Origin: Prorocentrum cordatum
Lineage: Eukaryota; Sar; Dinophyceae; Prorocentrales; Prorocentraceae
Assembly (NCBI GenBank): GCA_963575745.1
Contig: CAUYUJ010018328.1
Coordinates: 121,201-185,200, forward strand
Length of the DNA stretch: 64,000 bases
Reading direction: 5' to 3'
The notes under the pieces are model-generated. The model was not told the origin of the DNA. It did not search any database and saw nothing but the letters and a program-made list of their open reading frames with translations. This document shows, one piece after another, positions 10,298-20,648 of the stretch. The translations under genes were made by a program, and so were the position numbers. Numbering within the stretch: the stretch's first letter is position 1; every line of letters starts with the position of its first letter.

Positions 10298-11547
10298 CCC
10301 AACCATCTTGCGGTGTTGGGTCCTCGTTTTGAAGAGACAGCGCCCCGCGTTCCTCTCCTCTCCTTCCTCCTCCTCCCCCTCCTGTGCCCTCCGCATGTCT
10401 TTGTTTCGGCACACCCAGCACAGCGTTTCGTGACCCCATAAGGAGCTCCACCGAAGGCGCCAGTGGCAGGGTTCGCATGGCGGCCTCGGGCCATTCGGGC
10501 ACACCCCTCACGAGGATCGTGGCCCCATAGGAGCTCCACCGAAGGCGCCAGTGGCAGGGTTCGCATGGCGGCCTCGGGCCATTCGGGCACACCCGTCACG
10601 AGGATCGTGGCCCCATAGAAGCTCCACCGAAGGCGCCAGTGGCAGAGTTCGCGTGGCGGCCTCGGGCCATTTCGGTACACCCAGCACACCGTTTCGTGAC
10701 CCCATAAGGAGCTCCACCGAATGCGTCAGTGGCAGGGTTCGCATGGCGGCCTCGGGCCATTTGGGCACACCCCTCACGAGGATCGTGGCCCCACAGGGAG
10801 CTCCACCGAAGGCGCCAGTGGCAGGGTTCGCATGGCGGCCTCGGGCCATTTTGGCTTACCCCTCACGAGGATCGTGGCCCCATAGGGAGCTCCACCGAAG
10901 GCGCCAGTGGCAGGGTTCGCATGGCGGCCTCGGGCCATTTGTGCACACCACTCACGAGGATCATGGCCCCATAGGGAACTCTGCCGAATGCCCCAGTGGC
11001 AGGGTTCGCATGACGGCCCCGGGCCGTTTCGGAAGGCCCCAATGGCAGGGTTCGCATGGCGGCCTCGGGCCATTTCGGTACACCCCTCACGACGATCGTG
11101 GCCCATAGGAGATCCACCGAAGGCGCCAGTAGCAAGGTTCGCATGGCGGCCTCGGGCCATTTCGGCACACCCCTCACGAGGATCGTGGCCCCATAGGAGC
11201 TCCACCGAAGGCGCCAGTGGCAGGGTTCGCATGGCGGCCTCGGGCCATTTGGGCACACCCCTCACGAGGATCGTGGCTCCATAGTTGTGCTGCTTCAATA
11301 ACCGCGCCTGGGCGTCGTACTCCGCCTTGTCGACGTGCAACGCCACCTCCTCATGGCTCTCAGAGCCCTCTCCTGCTTCTGCTCCTCGGTCAGAGGGACG
11401 CCGTCCTCGTCGTCGTCGGCGCCCGCAAAGATGACCACGAAAGTGTCACTGAGCATGTCGGGCTCCGGCGGGAAGCCGTGGCCACATAGGGAGCGCGGGC
11501 GAAGATGGTATTCACAATTGCGGTATCCACGACTGCGTATGGTTGGG
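10298..11547 (+). repeat. repeat cassette 1, with array of 88-90 bp units
   Basis: The cassette is bounded by CCCAACCAT (10298-10306) and its reverse complement ATGGTTGGG (11539-11547). After the left end comes a leader (GTGTTGGGTCCTCG, then GAAGAGACAGCGC), a C/T-rich tract (10350-10390) and about nine tandem units (10440-11285). Successive copies of agctccaccg start at 10444, 10532, 10620, 10710, 10799 and 10888. Units are about 89 bp, so each changes reading frame and the apparent long frames on both strands are not proteins. Units here are a diverged subtype. The stretch 11285-11538 carries unrelated sequence before the shared tail (gcgtatggttgggg, then ccttcgccag). Confidence 0.75.
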
Positions 11548-11888
11548 GCCTTCGCCAGTCTAGTTGTTTTATTGTCTTTCCCCCCCTCCCTCACTCCTCC
11601 TGCCTCCTGCCTCGTCCCTCCTCCCTCTTGATCTTCCCCGCCTCCGTCCACTCTCTTCACTTCCCGTCTCCGCCCACAGGACGGGGACGACTTGACTAGC
11701 GAGATGCCCGGCTTCCACGGCTACCAGGTGCCGCGGGCCCCTCCGCCGCGGGGGCCGCGGGAAGGGCCATCGAGGAAACCAGTTGCGGGCAGGGCGGCGG
11801 AGGGGGGAATCTTTTTTCCTCTTGTCAATCTCAGTCTCTGTATTTTCGCGCGATCATCCTCCCTCTCAGTGTCCTTGTCCCGGCTCCA

Positions 11889-11936
<48 letters not shown>

Positions 11937-11953
11937 CGTCGTCGTCGCCGCCG

Positions 11954-11985
<32 letters not shown>

Positions 11986-12865
11986 GTCGTCTTCTTCCTA
12001 CTCCTGCACCTCGTGTTCCAGATGCTCCTCCTCCGCCTCCTCCCCCCTCTAACTGCTCCTTCTCTTGCAACTCTACTTCGTCCTCCTCCTCCTCCTTGCT
12101 CCCTCCAGGTCGTGGTCGGCATCGTCTTCTTTCTCCTGCACATCCACATCCACGTCCTCCTTCTTCCCCTCCCTCGCCTCCGCCTCTCCTCTTTTTCATT
12201 GGGGTGCGCACGGGGACGGCCTCAGCACAGTGACGGGGCACCGCACGGCGGCACGGCGCAACGCACCTGTGCCGAGCGCCGCCGCCCAGCGTGTTGCGCC
12301 GCACGGCTGCACGGGCTTTGCCGCGCAGGCGCGCCATTGGCCTCACCCGAGTGGGTGGCGAGCGACGGATGGGGCCTGGGGGCGCCGAGCTGGGGGGGGT
12401 GGCCCCAGCAAGGGGGGAGCCCAGGTCGCCAACCCCCGATCGCCCCCCCACGGGGAGGCGCGCCCCACCCGCCTTCGCCAGTCCTGCAGCCCGAACCCCG
12501 GCTCACTTTGTACTCTGCCGATACAGGCGGCGCCGACCGCCCCACCGGTTCCACCAGTGGGGTGTGCCCTGGCGATCCCTGAGTCGTTGACGGGGCCCCT
12601 GCTATCCAAGCAGGGGGGGCCTCCGCCTCTCTGCTCCTCCTCCTCCTCCTCCTCGCTTAGCTGGGCTTGATAATTCAAACTCGCAAGGGCGGGTTTGTTG
12701 CGAACACTGCCAGAAGCAGAGACATATTCGGTAGGTTGGCGCAGCCGTTAGGAATCCAAACGAAGCGTTCGATGAGAAACCCTTGTCGTGAGATGCGCGC
12801 GTCGAGGGTCCACCGTGTTCAGGAGAAAGCTCGGCTCAACACTGTTATGACCTGAGGCACAAGGT
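11548..12865 (+). other. no gene recognised; GTC/GTG microsatellite and C/T tracts
   Basis: A (GTGGTC)n/(GTC)n microsatellite occupies about 11890-11995. The rest is C/T-rich (11570-11680, 12005-12190) or very GC-rich (12220-12560). Open frames here are Val or Ser/Pro runs produced by the repeats. Confidence 0.6.
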
Positions 12866-14340
12866 GTGGGGCTTGAAGGACGCTGCAGGAGAGACTGTCA
12901 AGGTCTTGTGGAGAGCAGGGCTCCTCCCAGATGCTGGTCATGGGGCGGGGGTTTCTGGCTTCACGGATTGTGCGATTCGATAGCTTCGGACACTTGCAGG
13001 ATGCATGTGCGGTGCCAAACCCAAGTCGTGTCTCACGCTGTATTTCGCGACGCAAGCGGACCGCAGGTTCGACTTATATTTGATGCCACACTTCCATTCG
13101 TGAGCAGGCTCGTTTTTTGTACGTGATGCTAGCTATGGTGTAGTCAGGCCGGCCTTATAAGGCTTGGGAAGTTAGTGGCAGTACAATTCAAAACAGAGCG
13201 CCTTGGGCTGGGGTGAGAGGTTATCCTCGACAGTGCTTGTGTCTTATCGTGGAAACGTATTGGACATGCTCAGAGAGTGCCCAAGTGATGTGAGGCACCA
13301 ACTCGAGGAAGGGATCCGCAGATGGCAGTCGGCGCGAACCCTAGAGCACGTTCCGTAGTTAGTAGGCGAGTCTTGCTGGAGGCGACCCATGCGTTATTCG
13401 GTTTTGGCCGTCAAGAATGCTAGAAGGAGAGGCGCCCTCAGGGCCCTCTGTGCGGGTGGAGTCTGGACCCCTGTGCGCCTAAATTCTATTCAGCTCCGCA
13501 AGTCACCCCACTGTTTGGTTCGCAAGAAGCGACGAGGGACCGAGGCTCGTCAATGGTTTGGCTGTGAAGGTGTGCTTCCTTCGGGGGAAGATTGGCAGCG
13601 TGGCGATGCCTTGGATCACCGAACTGCGATGTCCAAGCAGTATGACCAGCCAGAGGGCAAGGCTGCGGTCTTCCGCCCTTGCCGCCTTTTCCAGATCCCG
13701 CGAAGGTTTTGTTGCCCTGTGATGGGCTGGGGAGTCTGGCGGCAAGAGTGGGGGTAGAAGGTTTATACGGATGGTTCAGGCATGACTTCTTCGCTGCCAG
13801 GACTCACCAGATGCGGGTGGTCCGTTGTGTAGTTCGACAAATCAGGCAAACCTGTGCGAGCAATTTCTGGAGGTTTGCCAGGCCAGCTGCAGACCGTTCC
13901 CGAATCCGAATCTTTTGCGGCATTCAACGTGTTGGAAGTTGCAGCTAGGCGTGGGAGGCCACCGCGGGAGGGTCTCGATCCAAGCGCGCCTCGGTTTGGA
14001 AACATATGTATGCGTTGTGTGAAGGGCAGGAGGCCCCGCAAGTTTTCGAGTGGGTGCCATTTCATCGTAGCATGATGGATGTACTGGACTCAGAAGGTTG
14101 TGACTTTGGATGCTTGATTGGCAACGAGTGGGTCGACCAATTCGCCGTGGCAGGAGCCAGCTGTCACTCTGTTGCCAAAGTTTTGCTAGAGATCCAGGCC
14201 GCCAGTCTTGAGGCGGCGAAGAAGAATTCGGAGGTGTTTGCTAGGATAGCGCAAGCTGCTGCCAGGAAAGCCGAGGAGCTGGGCCCGCGCAGTGAGACCC
14301 CTCAGCCCCCCGAGCCTCCGAAAGTTGCGCGCGTCGAACT
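12866..14340 (+). pseudogene. 3' relic of a LINE: post-RT region and RNase H
   Basis: A frame beginning near 12895 reads VLWRAGLLPDAGHGAGVSGF and then TDCAIR, resembling the post-RT region of LINEs, and soon meets a TAG. An RNase H domain follows: VYTDGSG at 13764-13784 (first Asp), CGWSVV, PESESFAA near 13900 in the position of the catalytic Glu, and GNEWVDQFA near 14119-14145 with the C-terminal Asp. A TAG after CGWSVV and two frame changes make it non-functional. Downstream, a Cys pair (EYWCRRC, about 14380) may be a terminal zinc finger. The upstream RT is not visible, so the copy is 5'-truncated, as LINE copies often are. Confidence 0.55.
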
Positions 14341-15883
14341 AGCAGCGCATGCGTTCCTGTTATGTGAGCGTCCGTTCGAGTACTGGTGTAGACGATGCGA
14401 CAGGTCTGCTAGGACAAAGGGCTCGTCCAGAGCGCTTCGTGCGAGCGGGTGCATGTGCAAAGACCTGCGGCCCTCGTTCGCCGACCGCTTCTTGCGATGC
14501 CCCCCCAGGGTCTCTTCCATCGTCGCGAGGCTGTCCGGGCAGCGTTGCAGGCCGCCTGGGCAGCCGGCCCAGCTTGACCCGCTGGAGAGGGCCCGCCGCC
14601 CTTCCCGGTGCAGAAGGCCGCCCGTGGGGAAACGCGGGGTGCGTCGGAGGGGGGGCTGGGTCTTGAGGTTGAGATGCGCCGTGGTTTTGGCTGCGAAGTT
14701 GAGCGTTTCGGATCTGTTGTTATCGGGCAAAACGTTTAACGGTGACTGTGGCCAATCCCGTGGAAACCAAGCCGACGAGGAAACTGAAGCTGAAAATGAT
14801 AATGGGAATCAGCCTCAGTCCTTGCCATGGCAATATAAGAAGAAGCCGACGTAGATGGTGATCAGTTCCTCTGCCATGCGGTGTGATGATGGCCCCTCCT
14901 TGCCAAGATAGTATTAAAAGGGGCCGACGATGTTCAGCCTCGTTGCCATGTGGTGAGATGCTGGTCCCCCCTCCGTGGGGTTCCCCTTCATCCACTTCTT
15001 CCTCTTCCTCCTCTGCTCTACTACCTCCGAGGTCCCTGGGCCACCTCCCCCCCGCTTCCTCCTCTTCTCTACCTCCGCTTTCCCGGGGCAGCAGCGGCGC
15101 CGCCCCCTGATCTGCCATGCGTGCGGGGCGTATGGTGTTTCAGGTGGTCGCAATCCCAAGTTGAGCAAGGAGTGTAACGGGCCCTCTCGTACCGCCAGCC
15201 CGCGCGCGAACGAGGAGGCTCATATTCCCCGCGCGACGCGCGCGCTGCACCCGCGTACAGGCCGTCGCTGAGAGCCTGTATGACCGCACGTGCCACCCCC
15301 TCCTCTGGTGCCTTCGTTGCAATTGCAAGGGGCCTCGTGTGCGTGCTGGAACTGTGCCTTGCTGTGCCATTCACTCGCGCAGCTGTTGTGCAGTTTCTGT
15401 CTCTGTCAGCTGAGTGGCGTTTGGTCACCAGACGCCCCTTCGTCGCTCGGGGCCTCTTCTTCTTCCTCCTACTCTTCTTCCCCCTCCCTCTCCCTATCCC
15501 TCTCACCCTCCTGCTTCCTCTCCCTGCCCCTCTCCCTCTCCTCCACCTCCGCCTCCTCCCTTTCCCCCGCTACCTCCTTCCCCTCTTCCTTCTGTCAGAG
15601 CGCGCCAGCGTGCTGCGGCTGGCGGGACGGATGAAGCTGAGCAGCGTTTTGCTGCAGAGGCAGTTGTGTTTATTTGGGCAGATAGCAAGATGCGCGGGAG
15701 GGCGCCCTCTCCGAAACGCTATTTTTGACCCTCCGCCCCCTTCCTCCTCCTCCTCCTCCTCCTCCTCCACCTGTCGCCCCCCAGACTCACCTGACCAACC
15801 TCCAGCTTCCAACTTCCTACTCCGACGTCCACCTTCCGACTCCCAGTCTCCAGCCTGGGACATTTATCCGACTATGGCGGCCA
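14341..15883 (+). other. no gene recognised; C/T-rich blocks
   Basis: Blocks rich in CCTCCT or CTTCCTC lie at 14990-15090 and 15450-15600, and (TCC)n at 15740-15775. Between them is GC-rich sequence. No domain is visible in any frame. Confidence 0.5.
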
Positions 15884-16370
15884 CACCTTCGACTCCGGCT
15901 CCAATCCCACCGACTCCGGCTCCCAACTTTCCGTCAGCTCCATTTTCCGACTCCGGCTACCAGCTATCCGACTCCGATTCCCAACTTTCCGACTCCAGCG
16001 TCCATCTCTCCGACTCCGGCTCCTAGTGTTTTCCCGTTCCGGCTCCCATCTCTCCGACTCCGGCGCCCGTCTCTCCGACTCCGGCTCCCAACTTTCCGAC
16101 TCCAGCGTCCATCTCTCCGACTCCGGCCCCCAGTTTTCCGACTCCAGCGCCCATCTCTCCGACTCCGGCGCCCGTCTCTCCGACCCCAGCTCCCAATTTT
16201 CCGACTCCAGCGTCCATCTCTCCGACTCCGGCCCCCAGTTTTTCCCGACTCCAGCGTCCATCTCTCCGACTCCAGCGCCCATCTCTCCGACGCCGGCTCC
16301 CAAGTTTCCGACTCCGGCGCCCTTCTCTCCGACTCCGGCTCCCAACTTTCCGACTCCCCCAACCACCCAT
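15884..16370 (+). repeat. tandem array of 21-bp units
   Basis: About two dozen units of ccgactccggctcccatctc-type sequence repeat every 21 bases. Variants are ctccagcgtccat, cggcccccag and cggcgcccgtc. Because 21 is divisible by three, all frames stay open (for example SDSGSQL on the plus strand), giving spurious long frames on both strands. An isolated copy of the same unit occurs at about 26858-26885. Confidence 0.8.
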
Positions 16371-16539
16371 GAGCGCCAAGGGTGTAGCACCCGATTCAAT
16401 TCGAGCACTTGCTCTTGCATCTTGGAACGAGGAGCGCCAATTCTCATAAGTTGACGCACGCATGTTCTGACGCCTTTTCCCCGCGTCTATGCGGGGAGGC
16501 GGGGTGGCGGAAGAGGGGCAGCAACAGCTGATGAGAGTT

Positions 16540-16810
16540 ATAGGCGGAGGAGAAGGAGGAGGAGCAGCAGCACCACCAGCAGGAGAAGAAAAGAGGGAGA
16601 AGGAGGAGTGGACATGAGACGGCTTCCTTCCCTCCAATCCCTCCCTCCCTCCTTCCCTCCCTTCTTCCCTCCCTCCTTCCCTCCCTCCCTCTCTCCCTCC
16701 TCCCCTCCTTCTCTCTCTGTCTCATTCTCCCTTCTCCTTCCCCTCCTCTCCTCCCTCTCTCCCTCTTCCCCTCCCCCTCCCTCCCTCCCTCCCTCACCCC
16801 TTCCTCGCAC
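16540..16810 (+). repeat. purine tract followed by pyrimidine tract
   Basis: GGAGGAG-rich sequence (16540-16612) switches to CCCTCC/CTTCC-rich sequence (16624-16800). The two strand-biased halves could pair with each other or form triplexes. Confidence 0.7.
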
Positions 16811-16866
16811 CGATGTGATGTTGATGATGTGTTTGTTCACCAGCGCTTCGCCCAAACGGCGAAACC

Positions 16867-18657
16867 TCAATCGACAAAATCATCGAATGCATCAGTCAAC
16901 CATTTGAATATGATCAGGTATGGTGCGTTCCATTTGTGGCAACTCAACGCAATGTCCTTCATCACTCTCTGCAAATCCTCTGGAGCATAGTTCCAAGTGT
17001 ATTCTGGATTGATCAGGTCGCATGCTTGAATCTCGCAGAGGTGCTCGAACGCATGGCATTTCGCAGTCATCTTCCACATCCGTTGCCGATTCTGCAGAGC
17101 TTCGTCTGCAAGGTTGATGTAAAGCTGCACCAGGTATCGCGACAGCGTACTGATTTCCTTCTTGGCCTCATCTCTGAGGTGCCTCGGCTCCTCAGCAATA
17201 ATCTGGTAAAAACGGTGCAGCAGGCGACAGATGGCACGCCTGCGGTTGTCGTGTAAGTCGTTCCTATTATACAATGCGGTGACGTGAGCGGCATACGCAG
17301 CCAAGTGCCGAGTGGCCGCTCCTTTGGCCTTTAGTTTTGGCCAGTCGTTCGATGTCTTGAGTCTCTCGTACGTGAGCTTCCCCTGGATTTTTGCAGCATC
17401 GCGATGAGTGGCATACCATGCTTTGATATCATTCTCAAGGAGGTGAGCCTGCCGTTGATGGTTACCGCCCCATTGGCCCATGATTTCCACTAGAGCGTTT
17501 GCGATAATATGAGACGATATACCTTGGTCCAGGACGTGGAGACAATCGAGCGCAACACCCTCCATCCTCAGCGAAATGATTCGAAGCAGCGCAGGCACTG
17601 GCACACCCTGCGCTCGAAGACCGTTGATGTAGTCTTCGTGGGTTCTTGTCGTATTGCGCCAAGCACCCTTCGTCCAGCATAAAGGCGAATCCATTGCGTT
17701 AGATGCAGAGCACATCCAGCACATATTCGGAGACGAGTCCCAACGTGGAAACCCACGTGCTTGAGTAAAGAATTCCCAGTCACCGCGAAGCATGATCGCA
17801 ACACCTTTGTAACCCCTGGCGCGCAACGGTGCGCCATCCTCACGCACACCATTCATCAATTTGTTCATTCGTTCGGCAAGGTCAGCAAACGAAATCTCAA
17901 GAGTTCCTGTATGAATTTCGGACTTCTGAATAACAGCGTAAATAAAGTGAGTCGACCTAGTGTCTCCCTTGGCTAAAAGGCTCGTCCAACTGATGGTAAA
18001 GAGCCCCTTAGTCTTGTGAGTGGCTGCGCCGTCCCCATGAATCGTCCGCGGTATTGAATATGTATGGTCGATGTGTTCCCGAGCTGATTGGTAGATCACA
18101 TGGCCTTTGTGAACTCTTCCCAAAACTCATTGGTGTCTCCGAAGAGGCCGCGAAGCTTCATGTTGAACTTGTCGTCGCCAGTCTTGGCGATGCTTTCGAA
18201 CATGCAGCGAGGATCAACCACAGGGTGTGCTTTCGGTCGATCGCCAGGAACTGCAGCGTTGATCCACTGAACCTCTGGAGCGCCAGAGGGCTACCCAAGC
18301 GCACGAATGAGATTTCTATTGGCATGCTTAGGGTCGTCGGGTACTTTGCCTAGGCGGCCCAAGCCCTCGGCACCCTGTGCAGCAGCTCCAGAACCGTACT
18401 CCAAGACCTTGTTCGCTGGAAGCGTCCCTCTGGCCCAGTCGCGCCGCAAAGAATCTGTCAGCGGCGTTGGGCCTCGGCGCAGCTCGCTGGCTTGATTGGC
18501 ATCCCTCTGCCGAACGCCATGGCCCAGCGATGCGGGACCACTGCCGATGGCTGGCACTGCTCCCGACGTTCGCTGCCGCACGCCTCCTCGACGATCAGGC
18601 TTTCCCAGAGGTGGCCTCTGATGTGATGTCCCAGCGGCCTCTTCAATCACCCTCTCA
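16867..18657 (-). pseudogene. transposase-like protein of unknown family
   Basis: The main frame (18123 down to 16867, 418 aa) has mixed, non-repetitive composition. It contains IHGDGAATH near residue 50, FPRWDSSPNMCWMC and LDCLHVLDQGISSHI, a D...D pattern with a CxxC pair resembling DNA-transposase cores; the family is not named. Homology-like sequence continues upstream in other frames: FESIAKTGDDKFNMKLRG and EEFTKA before about 18100 (one-base shift), and RRDWARGTLPANK further upstream, ending at a TAG at 18291-18293 that is followed in the same frame by PSGAPEVQWINAA. One stop and one frameshift therefore split a protein of about 560 residues. It is the last member of a minus-strand group. 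Confidence 0.45.
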
Positions 18658-19325
18658 CGAATGCCACGTTTTCCCATCGATGTGAGGTGCACGCAAACAG
18701 CCAAACGAAACACTAATAATAACACCATGTGAATGATCATTGAGTGCGAGACAACATGAAGCCCGATACGACGGATCTGATATGGAGCTTGGCACGGTGC
18801 ATGAGCCAAAACGGCTAAGGATCCGGCCTAGGTTCCTGGAGTGCACACGTGTTGATGCGATGATGTAGTGGTGGCGTTGGCCTCCAAGGATTCCCCACGA
18901 GTCCCCACGCCAGCACCCTTTGCAAGAGCCCCCCAGACAGTCCAATACGGCTAGAGGGTCCTTAAGACATTATTTTCTGCATGATCCCATAAGGCCTTTA
19001 AACCGTTCCCACGAATTCCCCATTTGGAAACCAAGATGTTACCATGAGGCTCTCATGAAGTCCCTTGGGGATCAGTTGAAAGGCGTCGTTTGTTTGGGGG
19101 TTTGCTTTCTTTTTAACGGGTGGGGGCTTTTGTTTGGGCTCCTTGGAACCTTAAGTTGTTCACACGCCTATTTTATTGGAACCTTTGGGCTCCTTGGAAC
19201 CTTTGTTGGGGCTTTCGTTTTCATTTTTTCCGCTCGCATTTCCCCGATCCGAGCTCGACCGACGGCACTCGGTCGTGAAAAAGAGCACCGTTCAGGTGCA
19301 AGGATAGTGAGGCACACGTGCCTGC
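18658..19325 (-). other. no gene recognised
   Basis: This is moderately AT-richer sequence than its surroundings. It holds short near-repeats (gattccccacgag, gaattcccca at 18888-19022; cttggaacctt at 19142-19203). No coding signal was found. Confidence 0.5.
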
Positions 19326-20546
19326 TCAATCCTCATCTCCCTTGGCAGCGTCCTTCGACCTCTTCGACTTCTTCGGCTTGGGTGGGACCAGACGATCCGT
19401 GGCCTCCTTCAGCTCGTTGTACACAGTGAACTGATCGTCGATGCTCTTCGCAATGGTCAGCAGCAGGGCCTCGTCATTGATCTTCTTAGTGATCACATTC
19501 TCTATTTTCTTGTAGATGCTCGCCATCTTCGGAATCGCTGATTTGATGTCGTTGTGGAGGTCCTGGGTGTACTTCCCGTTGGCCGTATCCTCGAACATTG
19601 TCTTTAGCGAGGTGACCGTCTGCCCGACGTTCACCAAGATTTTGTTGGCGTCCCTCTTCAGGTTGTCCAGGGTCTTCTGGTTGGGCAGCTCCTGAGGCGC
19701 ATCTGGGTCCTCCTTCTTCACTGCCGCAGCCTCCGAACCCGCAGCCCCAGAACTCGCAGCCCCCGAGGTCAACGAACCAGGTGCGAGGACGTCCGCTGAC
19801 TCGACCAGGTTGGCGAGTGCAGCAGCCGCCGCATCACCTTCGAGGTTCTCTGAGCCGTCGATCTCCTGCCTGTTCGCGATAATCTCGTTCTTGGCCCCCG
19901 ACTTGGGTCCAGATTTTGTATTCCGTGAGCCACTCTCCCTTCTCGCCAGTCATTTCGTCGGGCTGCTCCTCGAGCTTTCCGCGCGAGGCATGTCAAAGGC
20001 CGCTGCCATTAAGAACCGAACGATCGAACGATTCGAGGTTTCGAACGATTCGGGGGTGTCGAATCCGAACGACCGAACGATTCGGGGTATTCGGGGAGTT
20101 CGAACGACTGGGCCCTGGGGTTTTGGCAGCGTGCATTTGACAGCCTGGGCTCCTGACTCGATCTTCGCATTGGTCTTCTCCTCGCCCCACAAGTTCACCA
20201 TCTGCCGCTTGTTCATCCACTGGAACGCCGCCGTACCGACCGTGCCGACCTCAATGAGTTTGCTGTTCTTGACGGTGGTCTTGACGGTGGGCTTGACGGT
20301 GCCAGCTGCGATCCTGCTGCCAAGATGCTTCTCGAGGTAGGCCATCTTCTCGGCCTTCCCCAGGGAGTTGTAGGCGTCGGTCATCCCTTTGCCCTCCAAG
20401 TAGTACTTCATGTTGCTACGCTGCCGTTTCAACTCAGCCGCGTCCTGTAACATCTTCTTCGCCGACTGCAAGTCGCTCTGGTCGACCTCGGGGACTTCTA
20501 GCTCGGCCATGGGAGCCGCCTTGCCCTTCGCCTTCTTGGGGGCCAT
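19326..20546 (-). CDS. basic coiled-coil protein of unknown function, one in-frame TGA
   Basis: Reading leftward from ATG at 20546 the protein starts MAPKKAKGKAAPMAELE. It has a charged helical segment (residues 20-90, with LQDAAELKRQRSNMKYY) and a conserved-looking segment QWMNKRQMVNLWGEE. At residues 150-180 a short repetitive insert is built from cgaacgatt (DNA 20018-20105). A TGA at 19950-19952 interrupts, but the same frame continues open (GSRNTKSGPKSGAKNE) to 19326, about 406 residues in all. The last 130 residues are predicted helical (VTSLKTMFEDTANGK) with a lysine-rich end. That part resembles the protein encoded at 23422-23892. A spliced-leader-like sequence lies 77 bases upstream of the ATG. 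The function is unknown. Confidence 0.5.
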
Positions 20547-20622
20547 CGGTCGATCTCTCGGGCTGGCTCCTGGTCTCTCGGGCTGGCTCCCTGGCTCCCG
20601 ATCTCTCGGGCTGGCTCAATTG

Positions 20623-20644
20623 CTTGAGCCACAACAAACTACGG
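20623..20644 (-). other. degenerate spliced-leader-like sequence
   Basis: On the minus strand this reads CCGTAG-(8)-GGCTCAAG. The dinoflagellate spliced leader is CCGTAGCCATTTTGGCTCAAG, so the six bases at one end and eight at the other match and the middle has drifted. It sits upstream of the minus-strand gene starting at 20546, where a trans-spliced leader copied back into DNA would be expected. Confidence 0.4.
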
Positions 20645-20648
20645 CCCA

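Noticed and set aside
9543-10433. 296-residue plus-strand frame rich in Cys, Ser and Leu
   Set aside because: Follows a C/T-rich tract, runs into cassette 1 and shows no domain.
11692-12582. Frame with long Val runs
   Set aside because: Caused by the GTC/GTG microsatellite.
15280-16459. Long Ser/Asp-rich frames on both strands
   Set aside because: Produced by the 21-bp tandem unit and C/T tracts, open in several frames at once.
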